A stretch of DNA of 64,000 nucleotides from Palaemon carinicauda (GCF_036898095.1 NC_090725.1:210072570-210136569); one strand, 5' to 3'. Shown: positions 11,487-22,559, counted from the first letter of the stretch. Translations and numbers: made by a program. The notes: generated by a model not told the origin, from the sequence alone.

Positions 11487-12769
11487 GGGGACCGTCCGCT
11501 ATGTCCCCCATTGTTTTCTTATGATTCATAATTCACAATTTGTATGTATGTTTTAGACATATATAATACCTTCATCAAATGAAATTTCAAGTCATTTCAT
11601 TAAAAACTTTGATTTATTAGCAAAAATCATGATTTGTATGAAAATTTTAGATACATTTTCTCCACTAATATGACACCAATTGTATTGAAAATCATACCAT
11701 GAAAACTTCTTTATAAATCGAATAATTCAGTGCGACACATTTCCAATTTTCCTTTTTCTTTTTTTTTTTAATAAATTTTTTCTTAATTTTCTTTGTGTAG
11801 ACGTAAAATAATCATGAAAGAAAAGAGAAAAGGGAAAATTGAAATTCTGTAACACAAAATTGTGGGAGTTTTATTCCTCTTTTTAATGATATCTTTCTCT
11901 CTAAATTCAAACAATAAATAAGTGAGAAAAATGTACCTTAGTGTGAATAAGTGTTTTTGAGTTATGAGTTCCCAAAGATTTGCTCTAAATTTTTGCTTTT
12001 TCTCTTGAAAAAATCAAGGTAACATTATTATGATAACTTTACTTTGTACTTATATTGTTTTTTTCCTACACGAAGGCTCCCTAAACTAGGTATTTAAACT
12101 CTATGTTTATCAATACACTTGGTGGTGTAAAGGGTGTCGAGTTGTCAGTGGCCTCTCATTGTTGCCAGAGTTTTAATTAGAATGTTCCAGCTTTGTACTC
12201 TTTCATGTTTCCCTCTCTTTTTATTCCTTTTTTGTTGCTCTCTGCTTACTCTTGTTATTTCTTTGACCTAAGGTAACATTGGCCTTGCTATAAAGTTCAC
12301 GAGGATGTTGTGAAAACACAATGTACATACAACTGCAAGTAAACAAACGCACATGCAACGTAACTTCTATACGTCTTTTGAAACTCTGGCTGTTCTTCTC
12401 ATAGATTTAGTTGCGTTCGTCTCTGGCTTTTCTTCTCGTAGATCTAGTTGCGTTCATCTACCCTCTCTCTACCAATGCCTTCCATCTCTGCCAGACGTAC
12501 AAGATTTCGAAATATAAGTGAAAAAAATCACTATATAAATGAAAAAATAAACACGCAACGATAATTCTGTCAAACTCAGTGATGCAGACGCAGACGACAC
12601 ATTAAAGATGACGTCGTCATTTAAAGACCGCTTCATCTTCATTATTGTAAAAATAATTGGCTGAAACTTCTGGAGAGCATGTAGGATATGTTTCTGCATA
12701 CGTAGAAACAATAAAACGATTTTCGATAATTTCAAGTTGTTCTGTCTAACACCATCGTGGATGGTCCCC
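11487..12769. mobile_element. TTAA-flanked MITE, piggyBac-like
   Basis: TTAA occurs immediately outside both ends (11483-11486 and 12770-12773). The left end GGGGACCGTCCGC and the right end, reverse complement GGGGACCATCCACG, form imperfect inverted repeats of about 13 bp. The 1283-bp interior is AT-rich with no transposase-like frame. TTAA duplication with a G-run terminus fits non-autonomous piggyBac-superfamily elements. It lies in the host intron between the first two visible exons. Confidence 0.72.
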
Positions 12770-12773
12770 TTAA

Positions 12774-14343
12774 GAGGAACCACTTTATTACAGATGAGTA
12801 TTTTGATGGTTATTACCCAGAATGTATTGTGATTTCTTTATAATGAGGGAAAACATTCAACATTGATAAAAAAAAAAACTAACTCCCGCTGACTAGACAT
12901 GTTAGCCGTCTATGTTAGGCTATGTTAGAAGGACAACCAGGATAAGGAATTGACTGCTCCTACCTCACACACCCAAGATGTAAAAAAACCCAAGCCTTTA
13001 TATTTCTATTGATTCAGTTGACATGCTTGTTGCTTTTTATGTGCTTTTTCTTCTTATTTTCAATTTGTGGATTTTTACTGACTTCTTTCCATTCAAGGTA
13101 TTTCATGTATGTCTCTTGTCTCCTAAATAGATGAAACCCTGTTTATCTCTATGATGCAGGATGCTATTGCTTCTATCAAGCAATTATATGAACTAATAAA
13201 TCATAATATGATTACAAATTATTCCCAGTTTTGGGAAACATACTGGCTGCTGTACACTGTTGTGTTTTTTTTGTTTTGTTTTTTTTCTTTGGGGGGGGGG
13301 AATATTGTTCAGTTACACTCTTCCCTTTTTTGGAGTTAAGTTAGGTTTGATTGCTAAACATAGAATAAATTAACGTTTAGTATACACCTTCACTTTTTGG
13401 CCTCGTTAGCATTTAGTTTAGGGGAAATAAGAGAAAACCAAGAACTGTAGACTAATCACTTTAAGTTTTGCCTACCAAGTAATTTTTCTCCTTCCAGCAT
13501 AATCTTCACTAAATTCCATACCCAGTTCAGCTTTTTGGACTACTGGGTTCCAAAGTAATAGGTGGCCATGATCCACCTTTCTATACTAGGTTACCATGTG
13601 TTACTTCCAATAGACTTGTGACGTTATCACAGTGAAAAAGTGGTCGTAAAGTTGGAGTCGTAAGTCACATATTACATAAGCCAACAACCACCTGTAATAC
13701 ACATGCAACAAGCAACACATATAAATAGAGAAGAATGCCCACTCTACATTGTCTTCTACATAGCGCACATAGTAACTGCCATTTGATTCCAACCAAATTA
13801 AACTACAAAAGCCATTCAACTCTATTTTCATTATGTTATTGGCAAAGCCCTTGAATGTATACATGCAACTGTTATGCTTATGTGATCCCTTTTAGTCCTA
13901 TAAATATATGTGTTGTTGCTAAATAAAGTTAGTTGCTTGGAAGCTCATCTTATCCTTATACCTCCTTCACTCCTGTCACAAAAGAATCCTGGATTGTTTA
14001 TGAAGATTGCTGTACTTAGGTTGTTTAGTGGCTGCTGCCAATGTACTGTAGTCTAATAACAGTTTTAGGTTTAGTTAATTTATAATTTTCTTAATATGAA
14101 TGATTAGATTTTTTGTTAAAAGGGGTTGTGGTTGTATAAATAGGTAATTAGGAAACAATCTGGAGTCCCATGTTTCAAAATGTATTATTGAGATTATTTA
14201 TTTCCAATAATATAGACTACACAAGAGTGTAGAATATTAATTATTATATTTCAAAACTATAAAAGGTTCATCTCTTTCCTTCACTGGTGACCCACATTCT
14301 TTAGAGTTAGCATTATAAACATCAGGGGAGACTCAGAAATAAA
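12774..14343. other. Intron sequence, no gene seen
   Basis: AT-rich intron of the host gene with homopolymer runs (for example T and G tracts near 13260-13310). No open frame with recognisable similarity and no complete mobile element is seen. Confidence 0.6.
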
Positions 14344-14350
14344 CTGAATT

Positions 14351-14430
14351 TTAATAATAAATTTTTTTATTTCTATACTCACTCGATGTTCATATACATG
14401 CCCATCTTCCTCCCCACCGGCTTGTGGTGT
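14351..14430. other. Possible relic of a DIRS B-type ITR
   Basis: The order AATAAATTTTT, TATACT, ACTCGATG.TCAT, CCTTCCTCCCCA parallels the right inner end of B1 at 22280-22340 (AAATAAATTTTTGAATATAC, TTACCCGATGATCATG, CCTTCCTCCCCA). The match is short and spaced differently. Confidence 0.4.
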
Positions 14431-14843
14431 CAATAGGATAGGGATTAGCTTCGACTTCAAGACCGAAAGGACAAAGGACTCGTGGCTTGACAAGCTATCA
14501 GTGGTTTCCATTAACCACTGAATTGTCTCATTACTTTATTAGAGGTATAAGTCTACAGGAAGGAAAGAAAACAGTTTTTTTTTAAAGTGTAGGAGTGAAG
14601 TTTAATAAAACATAGCTTCCAGAATTGCCATACGAACATCTTGTGAGTATAGAAGTAACAAATCTTATTATCAAAATTCTATTTTTCATCCTTTTTTGTA
14701 GGTTATACCTTCAGTGCAGATTTAATTTGAGTGGCCTACTATAATTTTTTGTATGATGGAAGCTCATATCAGTTCTTACTTGGCTGTGTAAATTGTTGCC
14801 TAATGTAAGATATTGTAACTGATTGAAATATTTTTAATTTCAG

Positions 14844-15029
14844 ATGGGAAGTGATGACTGAGGAAGGAAATTTGTTTTATGCAAAGTCAGTACTTGTGGC
14901 TGCTGGTGCTTATGCTGGGTTTAAACAGCTCTTTAAATATGTTGCACCAAATAAAGTTCCACTTCTAGATCTTAGAGCGCAGACTGTTGCCTTCATTAAG
15001 CTCCCTAATGAAGAGGTTGAGCGATTAAA
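14844..15029 (+). CDS. FAD-dependent oxidoreductase (DAO fold), internal exon
   Basis: The acceptor is TTTTTAATTTCAG and the donor AAA|GTAAGAT. Joined in phase to the preceding exon it reads RWEVMTEEGNLFYAKSVLVA, then AGAYAGFKQLFKYVAPNKVP, then LLDLRAQTVAFIKLPNEEVE. AKSVLVAAGAY is the hallmark FAD-contacting strand of DAO-type oxidoreductases (usually A..VV.AAG.W), and LDLRAQTVAF sits where the family has its 'RGQ' strand. The 186-nt exon ends after two bases of a Lys codon. The enzyme is likely soluble or peroxisomal by family precedent only; no targeting signal is in view. Confidence 0.82.
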
Positions 15030-15086
15030 GTAAGATTTTTTTTTCTGTTTACAGTATAATGTACCAGTTTGTTATTTAAAAGATAG

Positions 15087-15280
15087 TTTGTTCCGTAACC
15101 GAAATACAAACCACGCTATTTACATGGGGTATTACTTTCGGCGTAGCTGAAATGACGAGCCATTAGATTTTTAACGAGGGTTAACTACCCTCTCGCTACC
15201 TAGCGAGGGGGTAGGGGAGGGGTAGCTAGTTACCCCTCCCCCCTCACACACCGGTGAACTGATTCACTTCGCTTTTGGCT
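15087..15280. repeat. Left ITR of copy A2
   Basis: Reverse complement of 33927-34141 with few differences. It includes TTCACCGGTGTGTGAGG-type sequence and an internal palindrome pairing GGGGAGGGGTAGCTA with TTACCCCTCCCC, so each ITR can itself fold. Confidence 0.87.
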
Positions 15281-15369
15281 CGGACGGTGGGCAGACGTGT
15301 CTGTTCCCGTCCTCACATGGCAGCCATTAATGTTTTGTCTTTACTTAATTACTTACTTTTCTTATACTT

Positions 15370-16095
15370 GATATATATATAAACATTCTTATGTTTATGT
15401 ATATATTTGAGTATAGAAATACAGTAAGTTTTCTTTTCAGTGTTTGTGCTGTGTGTGTGTAGTGTACGACAACTTCTCCGTGTAGTTCCAGGCCTCCACG
15501 GTGACATTTCATGGGTCGCGATCTCTCCCTTGGTCCTTCGGTCCTTCCTGCGGCTTCCGATTCTCGGGCGCCGTGGGGAATCGTCATCGCTGGACTTTAT
15601 TTATTAATCTGTTTTCTCCGCTGTTCCTCCTTCCCTACGGGGAAATTGGACTATCAGCGAAGGGAACTTGGGAGTTTAGTTTGACTACGGTCTCTCTCTC
15701 TCTCTCTCTCGAGGTCGTTCACGCTTTTATTACTACTACGTATTACGGTAGCTTCCTTCCCGTTGCGGGTTGAGTTGCTTCTCCGTTTATTTTGTCTCAA
15801 TTATTTTAATGAAATCTAATTGTATTTGTAAACTTTTCAGCTTCTGTGTAGAACGCTTACCTTCGGGGTTCATTCGTTCTTCTATTAGTGAACATTCTTA
15901 GATAAATTACATAATTATAATTGTCATAATTGTTATAATTCTGTTTTTATTACAGTTCTCCGCCTTCCCCCCCTTCCCGTGAGTGTCAGTGGGGGAGGAG
16001 GGCGCATACCTGGTGTGTAATTATTATGTTCTTTTCCCTCGGGGTTCCTCTTTGGAGTTCCCCCGGGGGAGTGAATGTTAACTAATTATTTATTT
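15370..16095 (+). other. Leader of DIRS copy A2
   Basis: This non-coding segment is shared with A1 (2400-3115) and partly with 9560-10140. It contains a TC run and repeated AACTTTTCAG and TTTTTATTACAG phrases that look like splice acceptors in all three copies. Copy B1 interrupts its T-rich end, and the A2 leader resumes at about 22555 with TTTTCACAGTTAGCTATC, comparable to TTTCCCAGTTAACTATGC of A1. Confidence 0.65.
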
Positions 16096-16270
16096 TTTTT
16101 CAATATTAATCTTACCTGATGATCATGTAGCTGTCAACTCCGTTGCCCGACAGAAATCTACGGTCGGGATACGCCAGCGATCGCTATCCAGGTGGGGGTG
16201 TACACAACAGCGCCATCTGTGAGTAGGTACTCAAGTACTTCTTGTCAACAAGAACTCAATTTTTCCTCTG
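16096..16270. repeat. Left ITR of copy B1
   Basis: Inverted match of 22358-22554, including CCAGCGATCGCTATCCAGGT, TGTACACAACAGCGCCATCT and the palindrome GCGATCGC. One C/T difference distinguishes TTACCTGATGATCATG here from TTACCCGATGATCATG in the ICR. Confidence 0.9.
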
Positions 16271-16477
16271 TCGTGCCGCCGGCAAGACCTACTTGGATAC
16301 GCTGTTGATTCTGGAGTTGTTGTTCACGATTTGGTGATGTATTTGCTCTAGAGTTTAGCCTTCGCTATTCAGGAAGCTTTATCATTAGCTTAGCAAGCTT
16401 TTGGAATTAATTTGGATTAATTGTTAACGAACTTTGCTAGATTTTGGAATTCCCCCTTGACTACTTCTAAATTCAAG

Positions 16478-18862
16478 ATGTCTGACCAGTCTCAAGTCCC
16501 TAAATACAGGCAGTGTAGTGTTAGGACTTGTGCTAGGAGTCTTCCGAAGGCCTCTTTAGATCCTCACACCGTTTGTTTCAATTGTAGGGGTAAAACCTGT
16601 CAATTGGAAGATCGATGTGGGGAATGTGCTGGGCTTTCGGAATTCGATTTTAACGAATTCCTCAAAAATGCACGTAGGTTAGAGAAGGAGAGAATCAGGA
16701 GGAGTTCTTCTCGCTCTGTGGACTTTTCCTCTCCCCATGCCCCTCAACCTTTTCCTTCCCCTGTGGTGGTGACTCCCGAACCTGCTACTAGTGCTCAGCC
16801 ATCCATGGCGGATATGTTGCGTGCCATTCAGGCTCTAGGTGACCGAGTGGAGTCATTGGCTAATGACCGTAATCAGCTCTTGGCAGATGTCAGAGAGCTG
16901 AAAGCGAAAAGTGCAGTGGGAAGTGTTAGTGCTAGTGATGTGAAAAGTGTCAGTGTCAGTGTTGCGCATGAGGGTACATCTGTGCGTGCCAGTCGTCCTC
17001 CCAGTCCGGGACCTCTTGCAAGCTCCCAAGCCCAGGGGAGAAGCAATGTCGAAGGACCAAAGGGTTCGGCAGGCCTTGATCGGCGCACGGATGTATCCTC
17101 AGTGGTTGCGGACGTATCTGTTCAAGATCGTCCCATCCACAAACAGACGAATGAGCCCTTACATTCCTCGTCTGTGGAAGAAGTTTCCAGGAGGAAACGA
17201 TGGACCAAGGTCTCACGACCGCTCAAACGTAAGGTCCCTTCCGAGCGAGTCCAACGGCCCAGGTGTAGCCACTGGGTCAGTTCGGACTCGCTGCAGTCAT
17301 CTGATGACTGCACACCTCCCAAGAGAGGTAGAGTGGTTCCACAACAGGCCTCTGCTCCGTCTGTTGTTGCTCCAACCACGGTAGACCCTAAGTGGTCCAT
17401 GCTGCAGACTATGCAGTCTCAGCTTGCGGCATTCATGCAGGAGTATCATGCTGAGAAGGTTAACACTGCACCTGTTAACCTACAACCCGCCGAGGTTGTG
17501 CGCTCAGCAGATACTGCGGCTGCCTGCTCCCACACTCCACCTGTGAGAGCTCCACCACCGATGCGCAGTCCTCCCTGCCAGACGCATGTTCTTGCTGCTG
17601 TAGAGCTGCCGGGTTCCAGCACTATGCAGCTTTCTCCGCAACCCATGCGGCATGCGCCGCATACCATACATCATGCTCCGCAACCCACCGCAGCCCCACC
17701 CACGCACCAGCACTCTGCCTTTGTTGTTGCCAGCTCGCAGACAGACCAGCAGCGGCATGATGTTGGATCCGCAGCTACGCATGCACCCGTTCTGCCGGAT
17801 TCAGCCGTTCAGCTTTCTGCTCTACCTTTGCCACTTCCTACTCAGCTTTCGGATGATGGAGTATCGGATGACGAAGCTGCACACTTGGATGAGCCACACT
17901 CTGACTTTGAAGGGCCCAAGTCTACGCCTCCCTCCTTAGACTTTCGTAAAGTCCTTGCCTTGTTCAGGGACTTGTATCCTGAGCAGTTTGTGTCTGCAAC
18001 CCCTCGCTCTCCTCCCTCCGAGTTTGCTCTGGGCATGCAGTCTGCTGCGCCTGCTTTCACCAAGCTTGTTCTCGCATGATCTTCTAAGAGAGCTTTGAGG
18101 GTTATGGGAGAGTGGTTGCATTCCAAGAAGCAACTGGGAAAGACTGCATTCATCTTTCCGCCTACCAAGCTTGCTTCCAAGTCGAGCGTCTGGTATGCCA
18201 CGGGAGAGGAACCTGGCTTGGGAGTTCCTGCCTCTGCCCAGGGCGACTTCTCAAGTCTGGTTGACTCTCCCCGCAGGTTGGCTATGAGACGATCGAAGAT
18301 CTGCTGGTCCTTTTCCGATATGGATCATCTGTTGAAGGGAGTCTTTCGTGCCTTCGAGATCTTCAACTTCCTCGATTGGTGTTTGGGAGCCTTAAGCAGG
18401 AAGACTTCCCCTTCAGATAGGGACTCTGCCATGCTGATCATGTCCAGCATGGACAAAGCCATCCGGGATGGGTCTGGTGAACTTGCGGCTTCGTACGTGT
18501 CGGGAGTGCTCAAGAAGAGAGAACATCTTTGCTCCTTCTTATCGGCTGGTATCACTCCTTGCCAGAAGTCAGAGTTGTTGTTTGCTCCTCTCTCCAAGTG
18601 TCTGTTTCCGGAGGAGCTGATTAAGGGGATGGCTGCCTCTCTTATCCAGAAGGATACCCATGATCTGATGGCATCTTCTGCACGTAAGGCTAAAACCTTA
18701 CCTTCCGTGCCTAGACCCTTCCGCCCTGCAGCAGTGGACACTCCTGCAACTCGGTTCATCCCGCCCTTTCGTGGCAGAACCTCCAGCAGAGGAGGTACCC
18801 GTGCCGACAGTCACCGTGGCAAATCCAAGAAGGGTTCCAAGTCCGCAAAAGGCAAGTTCTGA
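16478..18862 (+). pseudogene. gag: DIRS Gag of copy B1, interrupted by one stop
   Basis: The ATG in AAGATGTCTGACC starts a 795-codon frame homologous to the 810-residue Gag of B2. An N-terminal Cys/His cluster (CSVRTC, then DPHTVCFNC, then CRGEC-like GKTCQLEDRCGEC) is followed by a Ser/Pro-rich, probably disordered middle. A conserved C-terminal block begins SSKRALRLLGDW-like and contains CLGALSRK and LCSFLSAG, and the end is basic RG/SRGG-rich. A TGA at 18077-18079 replaces CGN (Arg/Ser position in B2) and would truncate the product to 533 residues. Gag should package element RNA and bind nucleic acid. The downstream frame remains open to TGA at 18862. Confidence 0.82.
18767..18773 (+). other. 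Candidate +1 ribosomal frameshift site (TTT_CGT_G)
   Basis: In the gag frame the codons are CCC TTT CGT GGC (Pro-Phe-Arg-Gly). Slipping one base forward at TTT places GTG GCA GAA in frame, the first codons of RT. The RT frame has no usable ATG upstream of the polymerase domain. The same codon pair occurs at the same place in B2, C1 and C2. Confidence 0.55.
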
Positions 18863-20921
18863 CTTTCTTCCTCTCCAGACAGCAGTGGGAGCCAGACTCA
18901 AGACCTTCTGGCAAGCTTGGGAGAGCAGAGGTGCAGACGCTCAGTCTGTGAAGTGGCTAAGGGAGGGATACAGAATTCCGTTCTGCCGCAGTCCCCCTCT
19001 AGCTACATCTCCCATCAACCTCTCTCCCTACTACAAGGAGAAGGACAAGAGGCTAGCGTTGCAACAAGAGGTGTCGCTCTTGCTACAAAAGGAAGCGGTA
19101 GTCATAGTCCGGGACCATCAATCCCCGGGCTTCTACAACCGTCTCTTCCTGGTAGCGAAGAAGACAGGAGGTTGGAGACCGGTGCTGGACGTCAGTGCTC
19201 TCAATGCTTTTGTCACCAAGCAGACGTTCACGATGGAGACGACGAAGTCGGTCCTAGCAGCGGTCAGGCAGGAGGACTGGATGGTCTCGTTAGACCTGAA
19301 AGACGCGTACTTTCACGTCCCCATCCATCCAGACTCCCAGCCTTTCCTAAGGTTCGTCTTTGGAAAGGTTGTGTACCAGTTCCAAGCCCTGTGCTTTGGC
19401 CTAAGCACGGCACCTCTTGTGTTTACCAGACTGATGAGGAATATTGCGAAATTCCTTCACTTGGCAGACATCAGAGCCTCCCTCTATTTAGACGACTGGC
19501 TTTTAAGAGCTCCAACAAGTCGTTGCTGTCTGGAGAATCTCAGATGGACTATGGATCTGACCAAGGAACTGGGCCTCCTGGTCAATATAGAGAAGTCCCA
19601 GCTCGTCCCATCCCAGACCATTGTCTATCTGGGTATGGATCTTCAGAGTCGAGCTTTTCGGGCTTTTCCGTCGGCCCCAAGGATCAATCAAGCCCTAGAA
19701 TGCATCCAGAGCATGCTGAGAAAGAACCGATGTTCAGTCAAGCAGTGGATGAGTCTAACAGGGACACTTTCATCGCTGGCCCTGTTCATCGAGTTGGGGA
19801 GACTCCACCTCCGCCCCCTTCAGTATCATCTAGCTGCTCACTGGATAAAGGACATGACGCTAGAGACGGTCTCAGTTCCTGTTTCCGAAGAGATGAGGTC
19901 TACTCTAACGTGGTGGAAGAACAGCATTCTTCTCAAGGAAGGTCTACCATTGGCTGTTCAGACCCCCGACCACCGTCTCTTCTCGGACGCATCGGACACG
20001 GGCTGGGGTGCGACACTGGACGGACAGGAATGCTCGGGCACATGGAATCAGGAGCAAAGGACACTTCACATCAATTGCAAGGAGTTGTTGGCGGTTCATC
20101 TGGCCTTGATAAACTTCAAGTCCCTCCAGCTAAACAAGGTGGTGGAGGTGAACTCCGACAACACCACAGCCTTGGCTTACATCTCCAAGCAGGGAGGGAC
20201 TCATTCGAGGAAGTTGTTCGAGATCGCAAGGGACCTCCTCATTTGGTCAAAAGATCGAAAGCTTTCGCTGGTAACGAGGTTCATTCAGGGCGATATGAAT
20301 GTCATGGCAGATCGCCTCAGCCGGAAGGGTCAGGTCATCCCCACAGAGTGGACCCTTCACAAGAATGTTTGCAGCAGACTATGGGCCCTGTGGGGTCAGC
20401 CAACCATAGATCTATTCGCTACATCGATGACCAAGAGGCTCCCGATGTATTGTTCTCCGATTCCAGACCCAGCAGCAGTTCACGTGGATGCCTTTCTGCT
20501 GGATTGGTCCCATCTCGACCTGTATGCGTTCCCGCCGTTCAAGATTGTCAACAGGGTACTTCAGAAGTTCGCCTCTCACAAAGGGACACGGCTGACGTTG
20601 GTTGCTCCCCTCTGGCCCGCGAGAGAATGGTTCACCGAGGTACTGCAATGGCTAGTCGACGTTCCCAGGACTCTTCCTCTAAGAGTGGACCTTCTGCGTC
20701 AACCTCACGTAAAGAAGGTACACCCAAACCTCCACGCTCTTCGTCTGACTGCCTTCAGACTATCGAAAGACTCTCAAGAGCTAGAGGCTTTTCGAAGGAG
20801 GCAGCCAGAGCGATTGCCAGAGCAAGGAGGACATCCACTCTCAGAGTCTATCAGTCTAAATGGGAAGTCTTCCGAAGCTGGTGCAAGGCCAATGCAGTTT
20901 CCTCAACCAGTACCACTGTAA
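18771..20921 (+). CDS. pol: DIRS reverse transcriptase-RNase H-methyltransferase-like polyprotein (B1)
   Basis: A 716-codon open frame. RT occupies about residues 65-300, with MVSLDLKDAYFHVPIHPDSQ and active site LYLDDW (YLDD at 239-242). RNase H spans about 403-520, with D406 (SDAS), E438 (CKELLAV), D463 (SDNTTA) and D514 (MADRLSR). The C-terminal block from about 535 (IDLFATSMTKRLPMYCSPIP, then LDLYAFPPF) is the methyltransferase-like domain reported for DIRS1-like elements. It copies element RNA and removes the template. The first 92 nt overlap gag in the +1 frame, so entry is probably by frameshift, and the 3' 295 nt overlap YR. All catalytic residues are present. Confidence 0.9.
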   Translation: MAEPPAEEVPVPTVTVANPRRVPSPQKASSDFLPLQTAVGARLKTFWQAWESRGADAQSVKWLREGYRIPFCRSPPLATSPINLSPYYKEKDKRLALQQEVSLLLQKEAVVIVRDHQSPGFYNRLFLVAKKTGGWRPVLDVSALNAFVTKQTFTMETTKSVLAAVRQEDWMVSLDLKDAYFHVPIHPDSQPFLRFVFGKVVYQFQALCFGLSTAPLVFTRLMRNIAKFLHLADIRASLYLDDWLLRAPTSRCCLENLRWTMDLTKELGLLVNIEKSQLVPSQTIVYLGMDLQSRAFRAFPSAPRINQALECIQSMLRKNRCSVKQWMSLTGTLSSLALFIELGRLHLRPLQYHLAAHWIKDMTLETVSVPVSEEMRSTLTWWKNSILLKEGLPLAVQTPDHRLFSDASDTGWGATLDGQECSGTWNQEQRTLHINCKELLAVHLALINFKSLQLNKVVEVNSDNTTALAYISKQGGTHSRKLFEIARDLLIWSKDRKLSLVTRFIQGDMNVMADRLSRKGQVIPTEWTLHKNVCSRLWALWGQPTIDLFATSMTKRLPMYCSPIPDPAAVHVDAFLLDWSHLDLYAFPPFKIVNRVLQKFASHKGTRLTLVAPLWPAREWFTEVLQWLVDVPRTLPLRVDLLRQPHVKKVHPNLHALRLTAFRLSKDSQELEAFRRRQPERLPEQGGHPLSESISLNGKSSEAGARPMQFPQPVPL

Positions 20922-21820
20922 CCCAGATTGCTGACTTCCTGTTACATCTAAGGAACGTAAGATCCCTATCAGCTCCTACGATCAAGGGTTACAGAAGTAT
21001 GTTGGCAGCGGTATTCCGCCACAGAGGCTTGGATCTTTCCACCAACAAAGATCTACAGGACCTCCTTAGGTCTTTTGAGACCTCAAAGGAACGTCGGTTG
21101 TCCACTCCAGGCTGGAATCTAGACGTGGTTTTAAGGTTCCTAATGTCATCAAGATTTGAACCGCTCCAATCAGCCTCTTTTAAGGACCTCACATTAAAAA
21201 CTCTTTTCCTCGTGTGCTTAGCAACAGCTAAAAGAGTAAGTGAGATCCACGCCTTCAGCAGGAACATAGGTTTTACATCTGAAACGGCTACATGTTCCTT
21301 GCAGCTCGGTTTTTTGGCTAAAAACGAGCTTCCTTCCCGTCCTTGGCCTAAGTCGTTCGAGATCCCAAGCCTGTCCAACTTGGTGGGGAACGAACTAGAG
21401 AGAGTACTTTGCCCAGTTAGAGCTCTTAGGTACTATTTAAGAAGGTCAAAGCCATTACGAGGACAATCAGAAGCTTTATGGTGTGCTATCAAGAAGCCTT
21501 CTCTACCGATGTCTAAGAACGCAGTTTCTTACTACATCAGGCTTCTGATTAGAGAAGCACATTCTCATCTGAAGGAAGAAGACCTTGCTTTGCTGAAGGT
21601 AAGGACACATGAAGTGAGAGCTGTTGCTACTTCAGTGGCCTTCAAACAGAACCGTTCTCTGCAGAGTGTTATGGATGCAACCTATTGGAGAAGCAAGTCA
21701 GTGTTCGCATCATTCTATCTCAAAGATGTCCAGTCTCTTTACGAGAACTGCTACACCCTGGGACCATTCGTAGCAGCGAGTGCAGTAGTAGGTGAGGGCT
21801 CAGCCACTACATTCCCATAA
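20627..21820 (+). CDS. DIRS tyrosine recombinase (B1)
   Basis: A 397-residue frame starting at an ATG in good context (GAGAGAATGG, A at -3 and G at +4) that is conserved in B2. An N-terminal SAM-like core-binding domain (about 50-150) precedes the catalytic domain. Catalytic residues: R203 in ATAKRVSEI, H328 and R331 in THEVRAVA, W354, and nucleophile Y364 in FASFYLKD. It should integrate the circular DNA intermediate without an integrase and without target duplication. It lies -1 to the RT frame and overlaps its 3' end. The frame is also open upstream of the ATG, so readthrough by shifting cannot be excluded. Confidence 0.9.
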   Translation: MVHRGTAMASRRSQDSSSKSGPSASTSRKEGTPKPPRSSSDCLQTIERLSRARGFSKEAARAIARARRTSTLRVYQSKWEVFRSWCKANAVSSTSTTVTQIADFLLHLRNVRSLSAPTIKGYRSMLAAVFRHRGLDLSTNKDLQDLLRSFETSKERRLSTPGWNLDVVLRFLMSSRFEPLQSASFKDLTLKTLFLVCLATAKRVSEIHAFSRNIGFTSETATCSLQLGFLAKNELPSRPWPKSFEIPSLSNLVGNELERVLCPVRALRYYLRRSKPLRGQSEALWCAIKKPSLPMSKNAVSYYIRLLIREAHSHLKEEDLALLKVRTHEVRAVATSVAFKQNRSLQSVMDATYWRSKSVFASFYLKDVQSLYENCYTLGPFVAASAVVGEGSATTFP

Positions 21821-22222
21821 TCCCATAACCTTTTTAACCTTTCTCTTGAATACTTTTTATTGTTGTTCTTTTGGTTGTACGGTAGGCTAAGAAGCCTTCC
21901 GCATCCTGGTTGATTTGGCGGGTGGTCAAATTCTTTCTTGAGAAGCGCCTAGGTTAGAGGTTGTGATGAGGTCCTTTAGTATGGGTTGCAGCCCTTTATA
22001 CTTCAGCACCTAGGAGTCGTTCAGCATCCTAAGAGGACCGCTAGGCTCAGTAAGGAAGACGTACTTAAAAAAGGCAGAGTAATACTTCAAGTCGACTTCC
22101 TTACCAGGTACTTATTTATTTTATGTTTGTTATTTTGAATAACTGATAAAATGAAATACGGGATACTTAGCTTCTTTGTTAACATGTATGCTGGTCTCCA
22201 CCCACCACCCTGGGTGTGAATC

Positions 22223-22554
22223 AGCTACATGATCATCGGGTAAGATTAATATTGAAAAATGTTATTTTCATTAGTAAAATAAATTTTTGAATATACTTAC
22301 CCGATGATCATGAATTAAAGAACCCGCCCTTCCTCCCCATAGAGAACCAGTGGACCGAGGAGAAAATTGAGTTCTTGTTGACAAGAAGTACTTGAGTACC
22401 TACTCACAGATGGCGCTGTTGTGTACACCCCCACCTGGATAGCGATCGCTGGCGTATCCCGACCGTAGATTTCTGTCGGGCAACGGAGTTGACAGCTACA
22501 TGATCATCGGGTAAGTATATTCAAAAATTTATTTTACTAATGAAAATAACATAT
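22223..22554. repeat. ICR and right ITR of copy B1
   Basis: The ICR at 22223-22312 begins with the reverse complement of the left end (CATGATCATCGGGTAAGATT) and continues with that of the right end (TTATTTTCATTAGTAAAAT). It is therefore a copy of the circle junction. The right ITR runs from about 22358 to 22554. In the DIRS model the ICR templates completion of the ends during cDNA synthesis. Confidence 0.9.
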
Positions 22555-22559
22555 TTTCA

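Larger units (their letters stand above)
16096..22554 (+). mobile_element. DIRS-type retrotransposon copy B1, nearly intact
   Basis: A 6.46-kb element nested in copy A2. Its left edge is TTTTTCAATATTAATC and its right edge CTAATGAAAATAACA; the two are joined in the ICR at 22223-22312. ITRs of about 170-200 bp, gag, RT-RH-MT and YR are all present. The only coding lesion noticed is one TGA in gag. It shares every feature with copy B2 and probably inserted recently. Confidence 0.9.

Noticed and set aside
12469..12783. Minus-strand frame of 104 codons in the MITE
   Set aside because: It runs through the element's terminal repeat and has no similarity to a transposase.
18917..20600. Upstream part of the open frame that ends in YR of B1
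   Set aside because: It lies in the -1 phase of RT and has no motif. YR similarity starts only after about 20627, where a conserved ATG occurs.
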